A stretch of 64,000 nt of DNA from Schistocephalus solidus. Its lineage: Eukaryota > Platyhelminthes > Cestoda > Diphyllobothriidea > Diphyllobothriidae. Of the stretch, positions 9,501 to 22,352 are shown piece by piece. Below the pieces are notes generated by a model, which worked only from the letters and a program-made list of their open reading frames with translations, ran no database searches and was not told the origin of the DNA. Positions within the stretch are counted from its first letter, which is position 1. Every line of letters starts with the position of its first letter. The stretch lies in NCBI GenBank assembly GCA_017591395.1, contig WEDG01000470.1:89408-153407 (forward strand). The letters are read 5' to 3'. The position numbers were made by a program, and so were the translations under genes.

Positions 9501-10067
9501 GTGAAAAAAATCTCAAGGGTAGATATTTTTTAAAACAAGCTGGACAGCTAATGAAGTTCTTGTTGATATTCTTCACTCTCAGAACAGTTTATCCTTGCCG
9601 ATTAAGTAGCTATTAGCAGCATTCCGTTTCGAAGTAACAGAATGTTCACTCTCCTAGTGTAGAATAGCATGAGCATATGGTTCTTCATGGTATATTGATG
9701 TGCTAAACGAGGCAGAGAGAGACGCACATGATTATTATGGCTTTGGAGAAATGATGTGAACACTCAGTTAAACCTCGTGGTTTAAATTTGTTTTGTAATC
9801 AGTTTCAAACTACGTTTCGAAAACTTGATTTGGCTGACCGAACATTTAGTAAGTTTTCACGTTGAAGCCTTTCCTAGGCTGTTGCCGTGTTCCCATTTCA
9901 TTCTTCTTAAACTAAATCAATTTTTCAAGAGTAAATGGTAGATCGCTGATCACTTCCGAAACATTTTTTTCTTTTGCTTACCTTTTTATTAAGATTTTAA
10001 GATTTGCTGTCAAAAAAATCAACTTTAACCTGCAGCACTCTACATTCTGCTTTAGTTCAACCATCAG

Positions 10068-10332
10068 ATTGGCTATACATGCGACTCAAAATTAGCCAAT
10101 CCGCGGGCGTGGGTGTCCCTAGTCCCATGTTCTGAGCCGTCTTCCGTAACGCTTGACAACGGGATGATGCACGCCCTGGAAATTGACTTGCAGCTTGACT
10201 ACTTTCGAGTGCGGGTCGATCATCAACCCTTTTATCCGCCTGAGGTCCAGTCATTCGCTTGCAAAGAGGAGTTCACTGACGAGAACTGGATATTCGTTCG
10301 CTTCACCGAGTCAGTAGTCAGCAGTGTTTTAG
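10068..10332 (+). CDS. Laminin-G domain, central part (neurexin-like exon)
   Basis: A 265-base exon from an acceptor TTCAACCATCAG to a GTAAAT donor. It starts on a codon boundary, matching the end of 3,780, and ends with one leftover base. The translation includes V-T-L-D-N-G-M-M-H-A-L-E-I-D and D-Y-F-R-V-R-V-D-H-Q-P-F, the centre of a laminin-G domain where most family members read dG-x-W-H-x-v-x-i and v-t-v-D. The tryptophan is methionine here. Two AG sites further in (10,099 and 10,118) would break the phase and are less likely. Confidence 0.7.
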
Positions 10333-13300
10333 GTAAATTGATCATCCGTTGTTATTTTATAAGAGACGAAGGACCTAAAGATGGGGCAAGATCAGAAAAA
10401 CCCATGTCCATCAATAAAACATCTTTGATAATTTTGCACATGCATAAATGCGTGATATGTAGAGAAACGTGCAGCATCAGAAGACATAGATTTCAAAGGA
10501 CTCTACAAGCAAATGCCATTAATCCCGAAAAAATGCTGATTTGTACTACCTTGGGGTAACCATTTTCAATCTTTGACCACAGAATACTTCGGTGCGTTAA
10601 CAAGAATTACTCAGGATGCAGGTTAGTACAGGCAGGTGGAAAACACGTAAAATCTTTACGGGAAGCCAAAGGTTATCGTCTGTACCAGTCAGGGTCAATT
10701 TCTGTGTTCCGAGAAGTAAGTCTATTTAACACGTGGGTATATTCAAGTTAGGCTCAATCCTGAAAAAAGTGTCCCTACTACTCACCCTACGTTAGATCCT
10801 TGGCGGTTTTCAAGCTGCTTCTAATGGTATTAGGGGCCTCGGAATGCTACGCTTGCATCACAAAGATTGAGCAGACACGTATTGCATGACCTCCATTTGG
10901 TTCAAGGCAAATTAAGTGGATCTTAGTTGAATTGAATGTATACCGGCAAGCTAGTGTTCAGTACGAATGCTGGTATAAGTTTGTCCCATGCACTGCTATC
11001 AGTTGATTTTTAGCGAAAAGCCATTGTTTTCTAATTGCTACTTGGTCAAGCTTTTATTCTTAACATTTATGCTTGAGCTCAGTTATGTCTAGCTGTATTT
11101 ATTTGGTGATTTTTAACGAAATTGTTTTTTTGGCTATCTATGACTTTGCTCCACTAGTTAATTGACTTGAAGTATAGAAATTTTAGTAAACTTTAAAGTG
11201 ACACTTCATCATTCCTTTGTAGACATTCCTCTTAGGATGTCCACAGTTTGACCGGCTTTTCTGTAATAAGTGGTAGTATATCAATTTTAATAGTGATAAT
11301 GAATAAAATAAGTGAGTGGCTAATGATCGTTGGTAGGCTACTACTTTAACGTTTTTGTTTGCTGTCTTGTAGGAAGGCAGCTTTAAGGAAAGATCTAAGT
11401 TTTTATTTGCAAAAATATTGACTATAATTTTCACCATGAAGTGCATTTAAATAGAAAAATCGTAAAAAACGAATGATTTACTTTTAGGCTTTAATTGGCA
11501 CTTCCTTTGCGAGAATCGGTCTTCAATCAGTACCATTTCGTTTCTGTACAAAATAAAGCATTTTTAAGCAAGCTGTAGTGGCGCTCCACAGGTCTACAGT
11601 CAGTCAGGTATATAAATACAACAAAACCTCTTATTTAGCTAAGACCCCTGAGGACGTACCATCTGAAAGCTCTCAATAAGTAGCTTTATTATCATACCTA
11701 GAACAATTTTCAGCGTACTCCATAAACAAACTCATGAAGTCTGCTAAAACGGATATATTATTTTGCCATGCCTGGTCACTGTATATACACGAATAGACAA
11801 AAACTTACTCTCAGTCTGCCAATCAGCGACAGAAATAAACAGAGCATTGCGCGTCTCTGTTGTCCAGTGCAGCGTAAAAGTACATTGGTAGCTTGCAAAG
11901 GGTGAGTGTGTATGCGGCGGTAGAAGGGACTGGTTTGGGCCTGTCTGCAAGAATGAACCGTCTTCTTTTTGTCCACCGCAATACGTATGTTGGGTTCGTC
12001 ATTAAATGCAGCCGGCGAGGTATTTGAAGGGTAAATATTTGGGTGTATTCAGAGTTTTCATACCTACTTCAAGCCCTTTGCGATTAGCAACTGGTCCCGC
12101 ACCTTGCTCGTCTATTGATACCAGCATGGCCAAATAAAAGGGACTACAGATTTAAGAGGACCTTCGTTGCTGTAAAATGTGGTTTTTAACGCATCAAAAT
12201 CGCCAAGACCAAATGGAAAACACAAATGAGTTTATTTCCTTGTGCTGTACGGACGTGTATATGGCATCCCCTTCAACAGAGCGAGGCTGTTTGAACCAAC
12301 GAGTTACGATTCCCACTGAAAAGTAACTCATTACTAGGAGCACGAAATATAAACTGTTCAGTAGGCGGATGAAAGTGTTTCTACCGACTTTAGAAAAACC
12401 ATATGTAGCTCGAAAACGAGCAGCATTGTTTTTCATTTGACGATCAGTATCCTATCTGGAAGAACGACGATGGCGTCTATTTCAAACCGTGTTAAATGCA
12501 ATGCTAAAGATTTTTGAGGATTAGTGTGCACCGAGTTTCAAAAACGTGTTTTCAGATAAATTTCACAATCAATTAGATCTCCTGATCTCAAATCAATACA
12601 CAATACTTTAAATTATCTTCAACATATGATTGTTGGACATGAGAACTAAAGCCTTGTTGCATGTGAGTCAAACGCACCTGTTCCTGTACACTGGTGGGTT
12701 TCCGTGACTCAAATATATGATAATCAAAGATTTTTATGCTAAATTGTATGACGTAAATGATCCTACTGGTTTTTTTAAAATAATATGTCTTACATTTATC
12801 AAAAATGAGGCTGATTTTTAAGGGACGATGTTCACATGGTTTTACCCATTTAGGATAGTTCACTGATTTTTCAATTTTGACGGGTTTCATATGGACTAAG
12901 GTGCCATAGAAAGGGGAAAAGAATGATAAATATGTTTTGCAAGCACAGTTAATATTGCTCAACTAATATGAGAGACACAAAGTTACTCAACTCAATCTAA
13001 ATTTGGTCATATCTGATGGATGGGAAAGATGAAAACGGAAACGATTATATGCATTAAGAGACTTAAACTGTCCCAAATATGTTGTTTGTTGATGGTACGA
13101 TGGAGCTGTTTTCACAGTTAAATTCTTTTCCTTGACAACTAGTTATTCAAACTGCAGTTTATGTCATAGTTGCAAAATCTCCGGGGATTAAACCCTAATG
13201 TTTCTCGGCTCGCGTTAAACGCCTGACCATATAGCCTACACAGACTCCAGACCAGTGTCTCAACGTAGAACGGAACGTCCGTTTTCCGCCCTGCATTAGT

Positions 13301-15406
13301 CCATTGGGCCTTGAGTCTTCACAAAACAGACGTATTTAAGTGAATTTTTGGTTTTTTAAGCCAGGTGAAGCAGGAAATAAGCATGAAATGTGCATATTGC
13401 AATGCATTACATACCTAGACGTGTGCTTTGGAATTTGTGTAAATGTTCCTATTCACCATCATTGTGTTAGTTGATGATCGCCAATAGCAATTCACAAAGT
13501 AAACTTTACTGTCTTCGAATGTCTCTTGCATATTTCGCATGTATCAGTGAATATGTGGAAAGTGAATAGGTCACTAGTAGTCAGCCGGAAAACAGAGGGT
13601 TCTATAACGGCGCAAAGTTTCTAATTTTCTAGTTTATTTATTTAGGCGGTTTATAAAAAACTTCTATTGCACTTCTACATCATCAATAAACCTACCCACG
13701 GCAAATTAACATAGGCAAGTTTATAATTATTCAGGAAGCTGTTGAATGCCTTTCACTGATTTTTCATATTAAGGAAGTACTCGAAATGTACTTTCCCTGC
13801 GGTAAACGATGGATCGTATTCATTAAAGGCTACGAACTTTTTTCATCAACCCATTCAAAACACCGTATATATATTCTTTAGCACGTTCAAAGCGTTCTCA
13901 AAATTGTGCACATCTTTATACATTTCCAATGCATGCCCAAAAGTTTGACCATTGCTTCTGACGAGGTTATCCATGCGACAAACAGCAAGCTGACCACATG
14001 GAGGGTGACTTATGTGGGCATTATAATGACAGCAAACTTAAAAAAGCAATAACAGCACAATCTCCTCCCCTCCGACCTATGCTCGGTGCCATGCGATTAT
14101 CGAAAAACTGGGATATGCGAAGGTGCAAGTGGATGAAACGGCGAAACATTGTTCCTAGGCGTACCCACACTCCTCGTGCGTGGCATTATTTAGGAGTGAA
14201 AAACCTCAATAATGCTTGTCATTGCTGATTGACCTCTCCACCTAGTTCAATGTATATATTGCATGGCGCTGTAAAGTGTCACAGGAAAATGGATTTCAAT
14301 GTTCAAATAATGGCGAGATAAAGGCCGTGGAGAATGCAGCGCATGGCTCGTACAGAACTGTGGTTAAGCAGAATTTTAAATAATCTTCCTATATTTGAAT
14401 CTGAGTTGAAACGGCAAAACTGTGCTCAAGACATTGTTTAGGTGGATAGGTGTTTACTAACCCCATTTCTGATAGGATTTTTGTTCTAAATTTCAGGGGG
14501 GAACTCATTCCAATGCCGTTGAACCATGTTCTTCTTTCTTTGGTACAATCATGTGAACCTAAATTATATTCATGTGCAATGTCACAAGCAAATCTCAAAA
14601 AGAAAAATGTAACATAAAATGTTGGAAGTAGACAGCTTACTGCCAATAGAAATTAAAATTTTACTAAGAAAATCGAACGTGTATATACCACTATCGCTTC
14701 ACGACTGCTGTATGCGGAGTAGCATATAAGTTCCAAACCTTGCGTTCCGTAATGACGTGCTACGACAAAGGAAATAACGCCAATTTCTTTAATAAATCAT
14801 GTGCTTTCAAAGGAGAGAATTTGAATTAATCGTAAGAATTTCGGTCTTTATTTGGCGGTTAAATATGAGAACATGCATTCGAGTTGGTTACTCAAATGAT
14901 CGTAAGAATATGTTGCAAATTTGTAAAAATAATATGGCGAATAGGTTAATATCACTGGAGTGGAGGACATAAATGCTTAGGATAAACATATTATTTTTGA
15001 AAAACTCGGAACACGGCTTTACAAATTTTCCGAACATCCACACTCCTCCATCTCACAGAAAAACGCGTCTATTAATAATAGGGGCCATTTATTTGCCTCT
15101 GTGTGCATGGACATTCATTAAAACAAATACTAACCAACCACGTGAGTTTCAATCTGGACATTTAACGCTAACAGAGAAACGTTAAATATTTACCGATTAT
15201 TACATAAGCTTGCGACGTCTTTCAGCATAACAATTTCTTTGTGAACTCTAAAAAGTGTCTTTACTAAATTATTTAATTTCAATCACGACAGTAGCATCCG
15301 CGCGCATTAAGGAGTCCCGATGCCTTTTTTTCGTATGCCAAAATACGCGCATTAGCTGAAACAAAACCAAAGGTCTTAGCATTCCTAATTTCTCCTTTTT
15401 GTCTAG
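10333..15406 (+). other. Intron, no element seen
   Basis: A 5-kb AT-rich intron between two laminin-G exons. Small open frames on both strands (for example - strand 12,588-12,962) have no splice or domain support. A sequence near 13,170-13,235 has a decayed tRNA-like look on the - strand but lacks a convincing A box. Confidence 0.4.
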
Positions 15407-15523
15407 ACCGAACTGCTAAACTCGGCGAAATCGAAAAACAGGCATCAGTTCCACAGGTGTTTCACAAAATATTTATGGGTGCATGGCCGGACGGTAGCGA
15501 TGAGTTTCCAGGTGCACTTGGAG
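15407..15523 (+). CDS. Laminin-G domain, C-terminal part (neurexin-like exon)
   Basis: A 117-base exon between a pyrimidine-rich acceptor TTTTTGTCTAG and a GTACGT donor. It starts with two bases and ends with one, in phase with both neighbours. The key segment is V-F-H-K-I-F-M-G-A-W-P-D-G, then F-P-G-A-L-G. In laminin-G domains this is the I-F-I-G-G-x-P-D ... F-x-G-C-I-G block. The conserved cysteine before I-G is alanine here, so the usual C-terminal disulfide is missing. Confidence 0.7.
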
Positions 15524-16224
15524 GTACGTTACATTTATTCTGCTGCATTCACGTAAGCATGCCAGTTTTGACTCAAGCTTCTAAATATTCGGTTTTAAAA
15601 ATGACTACTTAAGTAGTATGACGTTTTCAAAAGGTTTTTGATGTCTTTATGACTTCAAATACATTTCATAGAAAATAGGAACAATAAGTTTATTCTACTC
15701 AGTTCGCAGCCAATGTGTCTTCTTTCAATGTTATATTTTAAAAGGTATCTTTCAGTTTAAACTAATTCGAATAATGATTTTTTAGACCATGAAATGCTCA
15801 TTCATAAAGCATCACACCCATTTCTTGATAAAAGCTGCGATTTGAAGTACGCTGGGAGGAAGATCGTTCATAAGCCGACGTCTGGGTTTAAATGAAAGAT
15901 CTTGGAACTAGGCAGCACGCTTACGAATATTTTAACGACACTTAAGTAATTCTCTTCGAATCGAAAGCTCATTTCAGAATTTTAGCGTGCATTTCATGAG
16001 GTAGTTAATCTCCTGCAGGGGAAAATTGATTATGAAGTATCTAGTGAATTTTGCCTTAGAAATGCATCAAAATATTTTTTAAAAATTCTGCAACTGACCT
16101 TCTATGTGTGATTTTTTCTTGGACTAAGCACGATATTGCTAACTGAACTGGGCACTACCGTACTTCGTGGATATTTATTCAATAAGAATTAAAGCTGATT
16201 TTAAAGTACCTTATCAATGAATCG

Positions 16225-16293
16225 CTAACTTTAAGTTAATCAGGTGGAATTAAGCTTTATAGACTTAGTTCCACCTGACTTACTTTAGATTAA
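16225..16293. repeat. Imperfect inverted repeat (hairpin)
   Basis: Arms 16,225-16,254 and 16,264-16,293 pair over most of 30 bp around a 9-base loop. The inner part ATCAGGTGGAA / TTCCACCTGA is near perfect. No known element is recognised. It could be a tiny foldback transposon remnant. Confidence 0.7.
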
Positions 16294-16359
16294 CCATTAC
16301 CTTCTGCGGAGATCTCAAATCAGCAATTCCAAAACGGGGAATATCTACCAAACAGACAC

Positions 16360-16500
16360 AGTGAGTGTTGTGGGAACCTGCTGATGGGTCGAATCCCTCG
16401 CAGTGTCCCGGCATACGGTGGCAGAATATTGGCGAACTCCATGGCTGGCCTCTTACGTAATATCTGTGCCGTCAGCATGGTAGGCAGTTAACTGTAGAGC
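16360..16500 (+). repeat. Decayed family A repeat
   Basis: Sequence order matches family A: CTGATGG in place of the CUGAGGA box (16,380-16,386), CGAATCCCTCGCAG, GGCAGAATATTGGCGAAC. The positions of stem II still pair, with wobbles (GUCGA with UUGGC), although the core boxes have changed, so the ribozyme is probably dead. Confidence 0.5.
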
Positions 16501-17051
16501 CAAATCACTGTTTTTGTACTCACAGCACTGCAATCTTCAGTCATAATTCTGAGTTGTAGGAAGACAGAAAACGCTTGTAGGAGGACTTTTTTGTGCACAG
16601 AACTGCGTGTTGCTGTCTCAGGCAGCAGTAGCCACTGACGAAGCCCTTAGTGGTGCCGACTACGTACAGTGATGCAGAGAGATAGAGAGTGTGACAGTGG
16701 TGGCAGCTGTTTGAATGGTTTTGTGTCGTGGTTGCAGCTATCGTCCAGTTGGTGTTGGTTGCATTGGGCGTAGGGTGGCGTTTTCAAATAGCGCTTGGGT
16801 GGCCACGACAACCTCGTATGTCCGAGCGGAAGTCAGCCAAGTGGCTGTAGGTCAGTGGGTCTGGACCTGCTGACGGAAAAGGGCACCGGAAATTGCAGTG
16901 ACGTCGGTCAGCAACCTAAAATATAAATAATGGAAGCGGCCATTTTAACGTACATTTGACCTTCCGAATGGAAAGCCATAGGTGTGGCTTTTTCAAGACC
17001 CCTGTATCAGTTCCCTTTTAACGGAAAAGCTCTCATTTTCATCTTGTTCAG

Positions 17052-17095
17052 ATCTCCTGAAGGAAATTGAAGTCAATTCCAAATTTTACATTCGC
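17052..17095 (+). CDS. Short exon ending the laminin-G domain (tentative)
   Basis: A 44-base exon after a good acceptor CATCTTGTTCAG. It starts with two bases, which fits the exon ending at 15,523, and gives A-L-G-D-L-L-K-E-I-E-V-N-S-K-F-Y-I-R across the junction. This closely resembles the closing strand of laminin-G domains (G-D-L-x-I-x-G). The donor GTTTGA is weak, but using it gives a codon boundary, which matches the next exon at 19,760. The exon is supported by phase and domain pattern together. Confidence 0.5.
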
Positions 17096-19759
17096 GTTTG
17101 ACAAGGGCGCTTGTTGCTAGCATACATGATGATAAAAGAGTTGGTATGATTTGTTTTGGCTGTTTCTTTCCGGGAACCTGGTACACCAAAGTCAGATTTC
17201 TAGAGACGTGTATTTGGCTCTATCATACCATCCCAAGTAGTGACTCTACACAACGGAATGATGGGATTGTGTTCGCGCATCACTGGACAGAAGTCTGTTG
17301 ACACGGCCGTTATAAGGCTCGCAGGCCTAAAGCCGACCATAGAGAAAATGTGCGAACGAATCTGGCTTACTACCCGTCATCGACCGACCATTTAGGTATT
17401 CGCAACTTTGACCTACTGGTGTCCCACTTGAATCTTTGTCACTAATTGACCTAAATTATCATGGAATCTCACGGCCTAGCGCGTCAAAAAGAACCACGCG
17501 CAAATGGAATGGGATGAGCAATCTCACGACAGACATCTTTTTATTTGCACCCCGCAACTGTTTCCGTCTTCGTAGCCTAAAATCTTCCTTTACTATCAAT
17601 GCTGGGGTATGACCTAAACCTTTATTATTCAGTTGGAATCAACCCTAAATTGGACGGAGTCTTCAGCATGCCGAACAAGAGACAAATTCTTGTAAACAAG
17701 GTGTACAATGTGAGGACGCGGATGGCTCTTAGAAGTATTTAGGGAGAGAGGTAGGTTAGTGTTTTACAAATCAGAAAAAATATCGGGTTCTGACAGGGAA
17801 ACAGGAACAATCCAGCCGACAGAGGCATTCTTTAAGGCTTTTTAAATGGGTTATCTAGCTAAGAATATAAGCCAGCTTAACACGCTTGCACAGGCGTGAC
17901 ATCACTTAAAGTTTTATTTGAGATTTGAGTTTACCAAATGAACAAATGCGACTAGGGCGCCTTATTCCAAGTAATGCATTAACTGCAGGGAGTCCGAGAA
18001 AATGGTGTATAAAGGATAACAGTGCGAAAAAAACTCATTTTAGTCAGCTGCAGTGGGTTTTTAGAGACAAGCATTTGATAAAGGAGGACATAGTCAACAG
18101 CAGTAAGAGCTTTATACTCCGTATGCAAAAAAGCAGCCATATCTGATTCTCTGAAATGAAAGTCATTGGTATTTGAAACTTAATGCATTCTGGGAAGGAA
18201 CATAATTGGAAAGTCACGAAAACCGGCAGATAGTGAAAAACGGACGGTTTGCAGAAGTCTCTTGAACATAGCTGTAGGTGCTGAACAAAAATCTCGAGCT
18301 GGTTATAATAAGTTACTTGAAGAAACGTTGAACGGATGTAAAATACCCATATAATTTTAATTGTGTTTATATCTGGAATAACGTGAATCACTAATGTTCA
18401 TTTGCCATTGAGGTCATTGAAGATGAGGATTGAAAATTTTTAGATGAGGCGGTTACCAAAACGAAGAAAAACATAGAGCCTTCAGTTTGAAAATTTCGAT
18501 CTTGATCAAGCGGTGGGTGTCTTGCACATGCACCTCGTAATAGAGATTTTATGGCGTCTAAAAACTCAACAATGATTAGAGCGAATCGCATAAACAATAG
18601 TAAATTCCGTTTTTTTAAACAAAATAGGAAAAAAAGTCTGTGCAAATTTAGGACCGTAAATGATCGTATTTATGCCCTGTTCCGAACAACTGCACAAAGC
18701 CACTCGCTTTATGGAAGTAGTGGACAGGGGGGAAAATTCCACTGATGGGGCATTTGACCACAGAAAAAGTAAATATACGATACTTGCTGAAAGGAAAAAT
18801 CATATTCATAGAGTGTGCTTGTTTTAATGTGTATGAACATGTCATTTAATAGGGGAGGATTGAAAGAAACCAGCGTGAATGAAGTATTCCGCAGAAGAAA
18901 CGCGGGTGACCTAATGTACGACATTCCATTAAAACGTGAAATGAGTAGGCGCTCGATAGGACGAAAGTTCTGCGCGATAAACAGAAGCGTTAGCTTGTCA
19001 AATGCAGGAGAGGGATCAGCACTAGTGTAAATCAGAAGTGTCGATGAATTTGACACATAAAATATTATTTTGACTCCGAATACTTTCAGAAAACATTTTT
19101 TAGCATATTTTTACCTCCAGATTTCTGTACTCTAATCCGCGTTGACCTTGTAACGACGTTTGAAAACTCTTGAAAGCCAGTGATGAGATTTAAATCAACG
19201 TTGTCATTCTTCCTTGTAAAATATTAAATATTGATGCCTAAAATCTGGTCACCAATTAAACTTAAAGAGATACTAAGGTAAGCAATGGTTTAAGGCCTAA
19301 GAGGAGCAACTGTATAAAATTTTCGAACAATGTGCGCTAGCCATAGTCCATAAACGTGTGATACCTATGTAACCTCAGGTACTCCTTCTCACGTCCCACC
19401 TCCCTCTGTTTTACCGTTTTCACTGAAGCCCCATTAGAACCACTGCATCTTGATGATGACGTTCATAAGCAGGTTTTACATTAGCTCAGCTGAGAACTAT
19501 TGGATTCTATGTGTTCGACAGACGAGACTTATCGAATTATATTCATAGCTTGAGGCATCCTCTTGATTGACTGATAGCAAGAAGAATTAAAATCTATCCA
19601 TATGAATTAAGAACAGGTGACCCTATTCACTTCTGTGATAGAAACGAAGTTTCAGGATCATGACGATCAGTTATCCTTAGGTTGCTTGAACCTTTATTTC
19701 GTAACCAACTAGTAAGGGAATAAAATACTTCAACTCTGAGTTTTTTGCACTTTTATCAG
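17096..19759 (+). other. Intron, one doubtful exon
   Basis: Mostly featureless. An open stretch at about 18,855-19,024 (after TTTAATAG, rich in R and S) could be an alternative exon but starts in a phase that does not fit the exon before it. Confidence 0.35.
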
Positions 19760-19961
19760 TGTACCCCTTGCTTTCTGCTTCCCGCCCGCACCGTAGGTTT
19801 CAAGAAGAACAATGATAGTATGATATTGCCAACGTTTACATCGTCAGATGAAAAGACTAATGGCATATACCGGTTCAACAAGCAATTTAACGCTTCGCAC
19901 AGGAGAATCAAGTGGATTTTAATGAGCTCTCTTACTCCTGTTACTGTGCGTTTTGATGACG
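19760..19961 (+). CDS. Extracellular stalk exon (neurexin-like)
   Basis: A 202-base exon with strong splice sites (acceptor CACTTTTATCAG, donor GTAGGT). It starts on a codon boundary and ends with one base, so it joins in phase to the transmembrane exon at 20,753. It opens with C-T-P-C and ends with V-T-V-R-F-D-D. No domain is recognised. By position it lies between the laminin-G domain and the membrane, where neurexins have a variable stalk. Confidence 0.6.
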
Positions 19962-20752
19962 GTAGGTTTTCCGAATACCCCAACTCTTTGAGTAAAAATG
20001 TGCCCTTATGCTAAAAGATCCCAAATGTTTTAACCAACTGATTTTTTCATACGGCAAGGGAACCAAAGTCGACATAATTTAAGCAGGCAAAATGAAAAAC
20101 GGGTCGCAAACCTACTTGATCCTACAGTGGCCTTCAAGGCATATAATTTCCTAGTTAGGTGTCATTGGAAAGATCTGCCGTAAAATTTGACACTGAAACG
20201 AAATAATGTGCCCTTATAACCACTCGTGGGTTGCTTTGCTAGGTAAGCTCTGCCATGAATTGTTCATAAATGATAAAGAAATTGAAGTTCGCTGGTCTAT
20301 ACAAGTCACATCCTATGGCTATGGAGAGACAGTTTCACTGTGAATACTTATTATTATTTCTGTTCCTTGGAAGAATAAAAACACGCTTTCGGAAACGGGA
20401 AACGAGATAACCATGTAGTGAAAGCTGTTCTGTTTTTTATAATGAAATCTAACAGAACGAGATTGGTTCAAGCTTAAGGGGGCAACATTTGTTATTTAAT
20501 CGATTCATAATTATGTGTTCGTCCTGACCCCAGGAGATTACCTACACAGTATTTATAATGCATATTTAAACGTATCGTAGCTTTTGAAAGAGATCGGGAG
20601 GGTGATAGCCACTATTTGCTATCTAGTGAGTTGCAATTCAAATGGGTGAAGTAGACGTCTATGACATACACTACGATTGTATAGGTCTGCAGCGACTGAT
20701 TTGAGGACACTGTGTTTTCCTTCCCTTGATCCTCACATGTATTTCTTTTCAG
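19962..20752 (+). other. Intron, no element seen
   Basis: AT-rich intron between the stalk exon and the transmembrane exon, with nothing recognisable. Confidence 0.5.
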
Positions 20753-20887
20753 AGGATACCAATTATTTGGAGACCAATGGGATATATATTATCCAGTGGC
20801 TTGTAGGGTCTCTGTTTCTCTTGATCGTGTTGAGCGCCCTCTTCGTGCTTCTATGCCTTCTGAGATGGAAAGCAAAAGATTCGCGAG
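20753..20887 (+). CDS. Transmembrane exon (neurexin-like)
   Basis: Follows a classic acceptor TATTTCTTTTCAG. It begins with two bases that complete a glutamate codon with the exon ending at 19,961. After a short acidic lead (E-D-T-N-Y-L-E-T-N-G) comes a hydrophobic run of about 27 residues (I-Y-I-I-Q-W-L-V-G-S-L-F-L-L-I-V onward to V-L-L-C-L-L), then R-W-K-A-K, a positive stop-transfer sequence. This predicts a type I membrane protein with its C-terminus in the cytosol. The donor GTTTTG at 20,888 is weak, so the 3' edge is uncertain. Confidence 0.65.
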
Positions 20888-22167
20888 GTTTTGCTTGTAG
20901 AAAATGCGTCTGGATGCCAAGGATAAACTTATGTAATAAAAGTCCTCTGAGAATTTCTGCGAACCTCTTGAGGGTTGGGGACGTTCGGCGCAGTCTGCTG
21001 GTGCCCTGTGCTAATCAATCGCACAGGCTTTTGTCATCAACGACAACTAAAGGCAAGCGAGTGTTTATTTTTGATTGTTATTTCAATTTAGGTTTTGTTA
21101 AACATTTCAATTAGAGTCATCGTGAAATCCTCAGTAAAAAATATGAAAAATTAAAAATTGTCTGAAATACTTTAACGAAATCGCAAATGTTTGATGCTGT
21201 TTCTTTTTTTAAATCAAGCATAAACTTTTGCTTAGGTGAATTTAATTAAAGGAAAGGGACATACGCTCACCTTAATGTTGCAATAATGTAATTGAATAAC
21301 CTTTATTATTACTTTATTAGTACAATCCCACTAAAAATGGAAAAATACGTGGACGCACCAATGTCGAGGTCGAAATAGAATGAAGCAATATAAAATATTA
21401 TTTTAAATGATAGCTACACGTGACTCCTGGTAAGGAGTCGTTGATGCGGCACATTGTTTGTGTATGCACAAGAATTACGGTATAAAAACCATTAAATCTA
21501 CTGGTTTTGAAAATTCAACTGTAATAAATATTTTTCCCAAAAACCATTTATCACACTTAATAAACCTTACCCTTTTTTTATTCAAATGCTTACTTGGGAA
21601 ATTTCAAGGAAATACTAAAGTATTAATTTTACTGATCGTGTTTTATATGGATGCTCAAGAAAACCAATAAAATGCGTGCAACAAAGTTAATTCGTCATCT
21701 GCTTGCAATTTCAATGTTGAAACCGTAATATGTTGTTTTTAAAACTGTTTTCGGTTATTTACTTCATAATCCTTTTCTTTAAGTAGACTTTTGTTCAAGT
21801 CTTATGGTGTCTTTTCCCACCATCAAACGTTTGTGATTTCGAGAAACCTACCCTTTGCAAATCGTCTACAGAATTCACCGTCAACCTCCGTAATTGCAAC
21901 AGAACTAAATCAGAGCGTTTACCCAGCAAAACATTAACCTCTGTAAATGGAACAGAACTCAATTAGACTTGAAATCCCTCACATTAGATTTTAGTTCTTA
22001 TCCCAACTTAATTATAACGCAATCTCAACATATCTACCAGCTGTTGAAACATTTAAAATACGGTATTTTTCATTGAAAGGTTTAAAGATTAAATACAACT
22101 TTCAAACGTTTGACCAAATTGAGCAATGATCTGCAAACGCAGAATAGTTTACTTCGCTCCTGCTCAG

Positions 22168-22352
22168 AGGTGACTGACAACTTTAAAGTAGGCATGACTG
22201 TAATCCTCCATGCCTTACTATGCACAAGAGTGATTCTGCTATGCATACTAGGGAATATCCCTCAGATAAGCGCATTTTTCCCAACTTGGAATGCCAAATA
22301 TCAAGAGCTCACAGAGTTTTCCCTCTTATTTGTAGAGCCACGCCTGCCACTG
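22168..22352 (+). CDS. Possible next exon (low confidence)
   Basis: An open stretch between acceptor GCTCCTGCTCAG and a good donor GTAAGC, starting with two bases (in phase with 20,887) and ending on a codon boundary. The translation has a hydrophobic patch and no recognisable cytoplasmic motif. It could be the cytoplasmic tail, an alternative exon, or chance. Confidence 0.25.

Larger units (their letters stand above)
15524..17051 (+). other. Intron with family A relic and a hairpin
   Basis: Contains a 30-bp inverted repeat (16,225-16,293) and a decayed family A copy (16,360-16,500). The remainder holds nothing recognisable. Confidence 0.4.

Noticed and set aside
13170..13235. tRNA-like sequence on the - strand
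   Set aside because: It has a B-box-like word only. The A box and cloverleaf do not form.
18855..19024. Open stretch with an AG acceptor, possible exon of the neurexin-like gene
   Set aside because: Its start phase does not fit the preceding exons and the donor is poor. The phase chain closes better without it.
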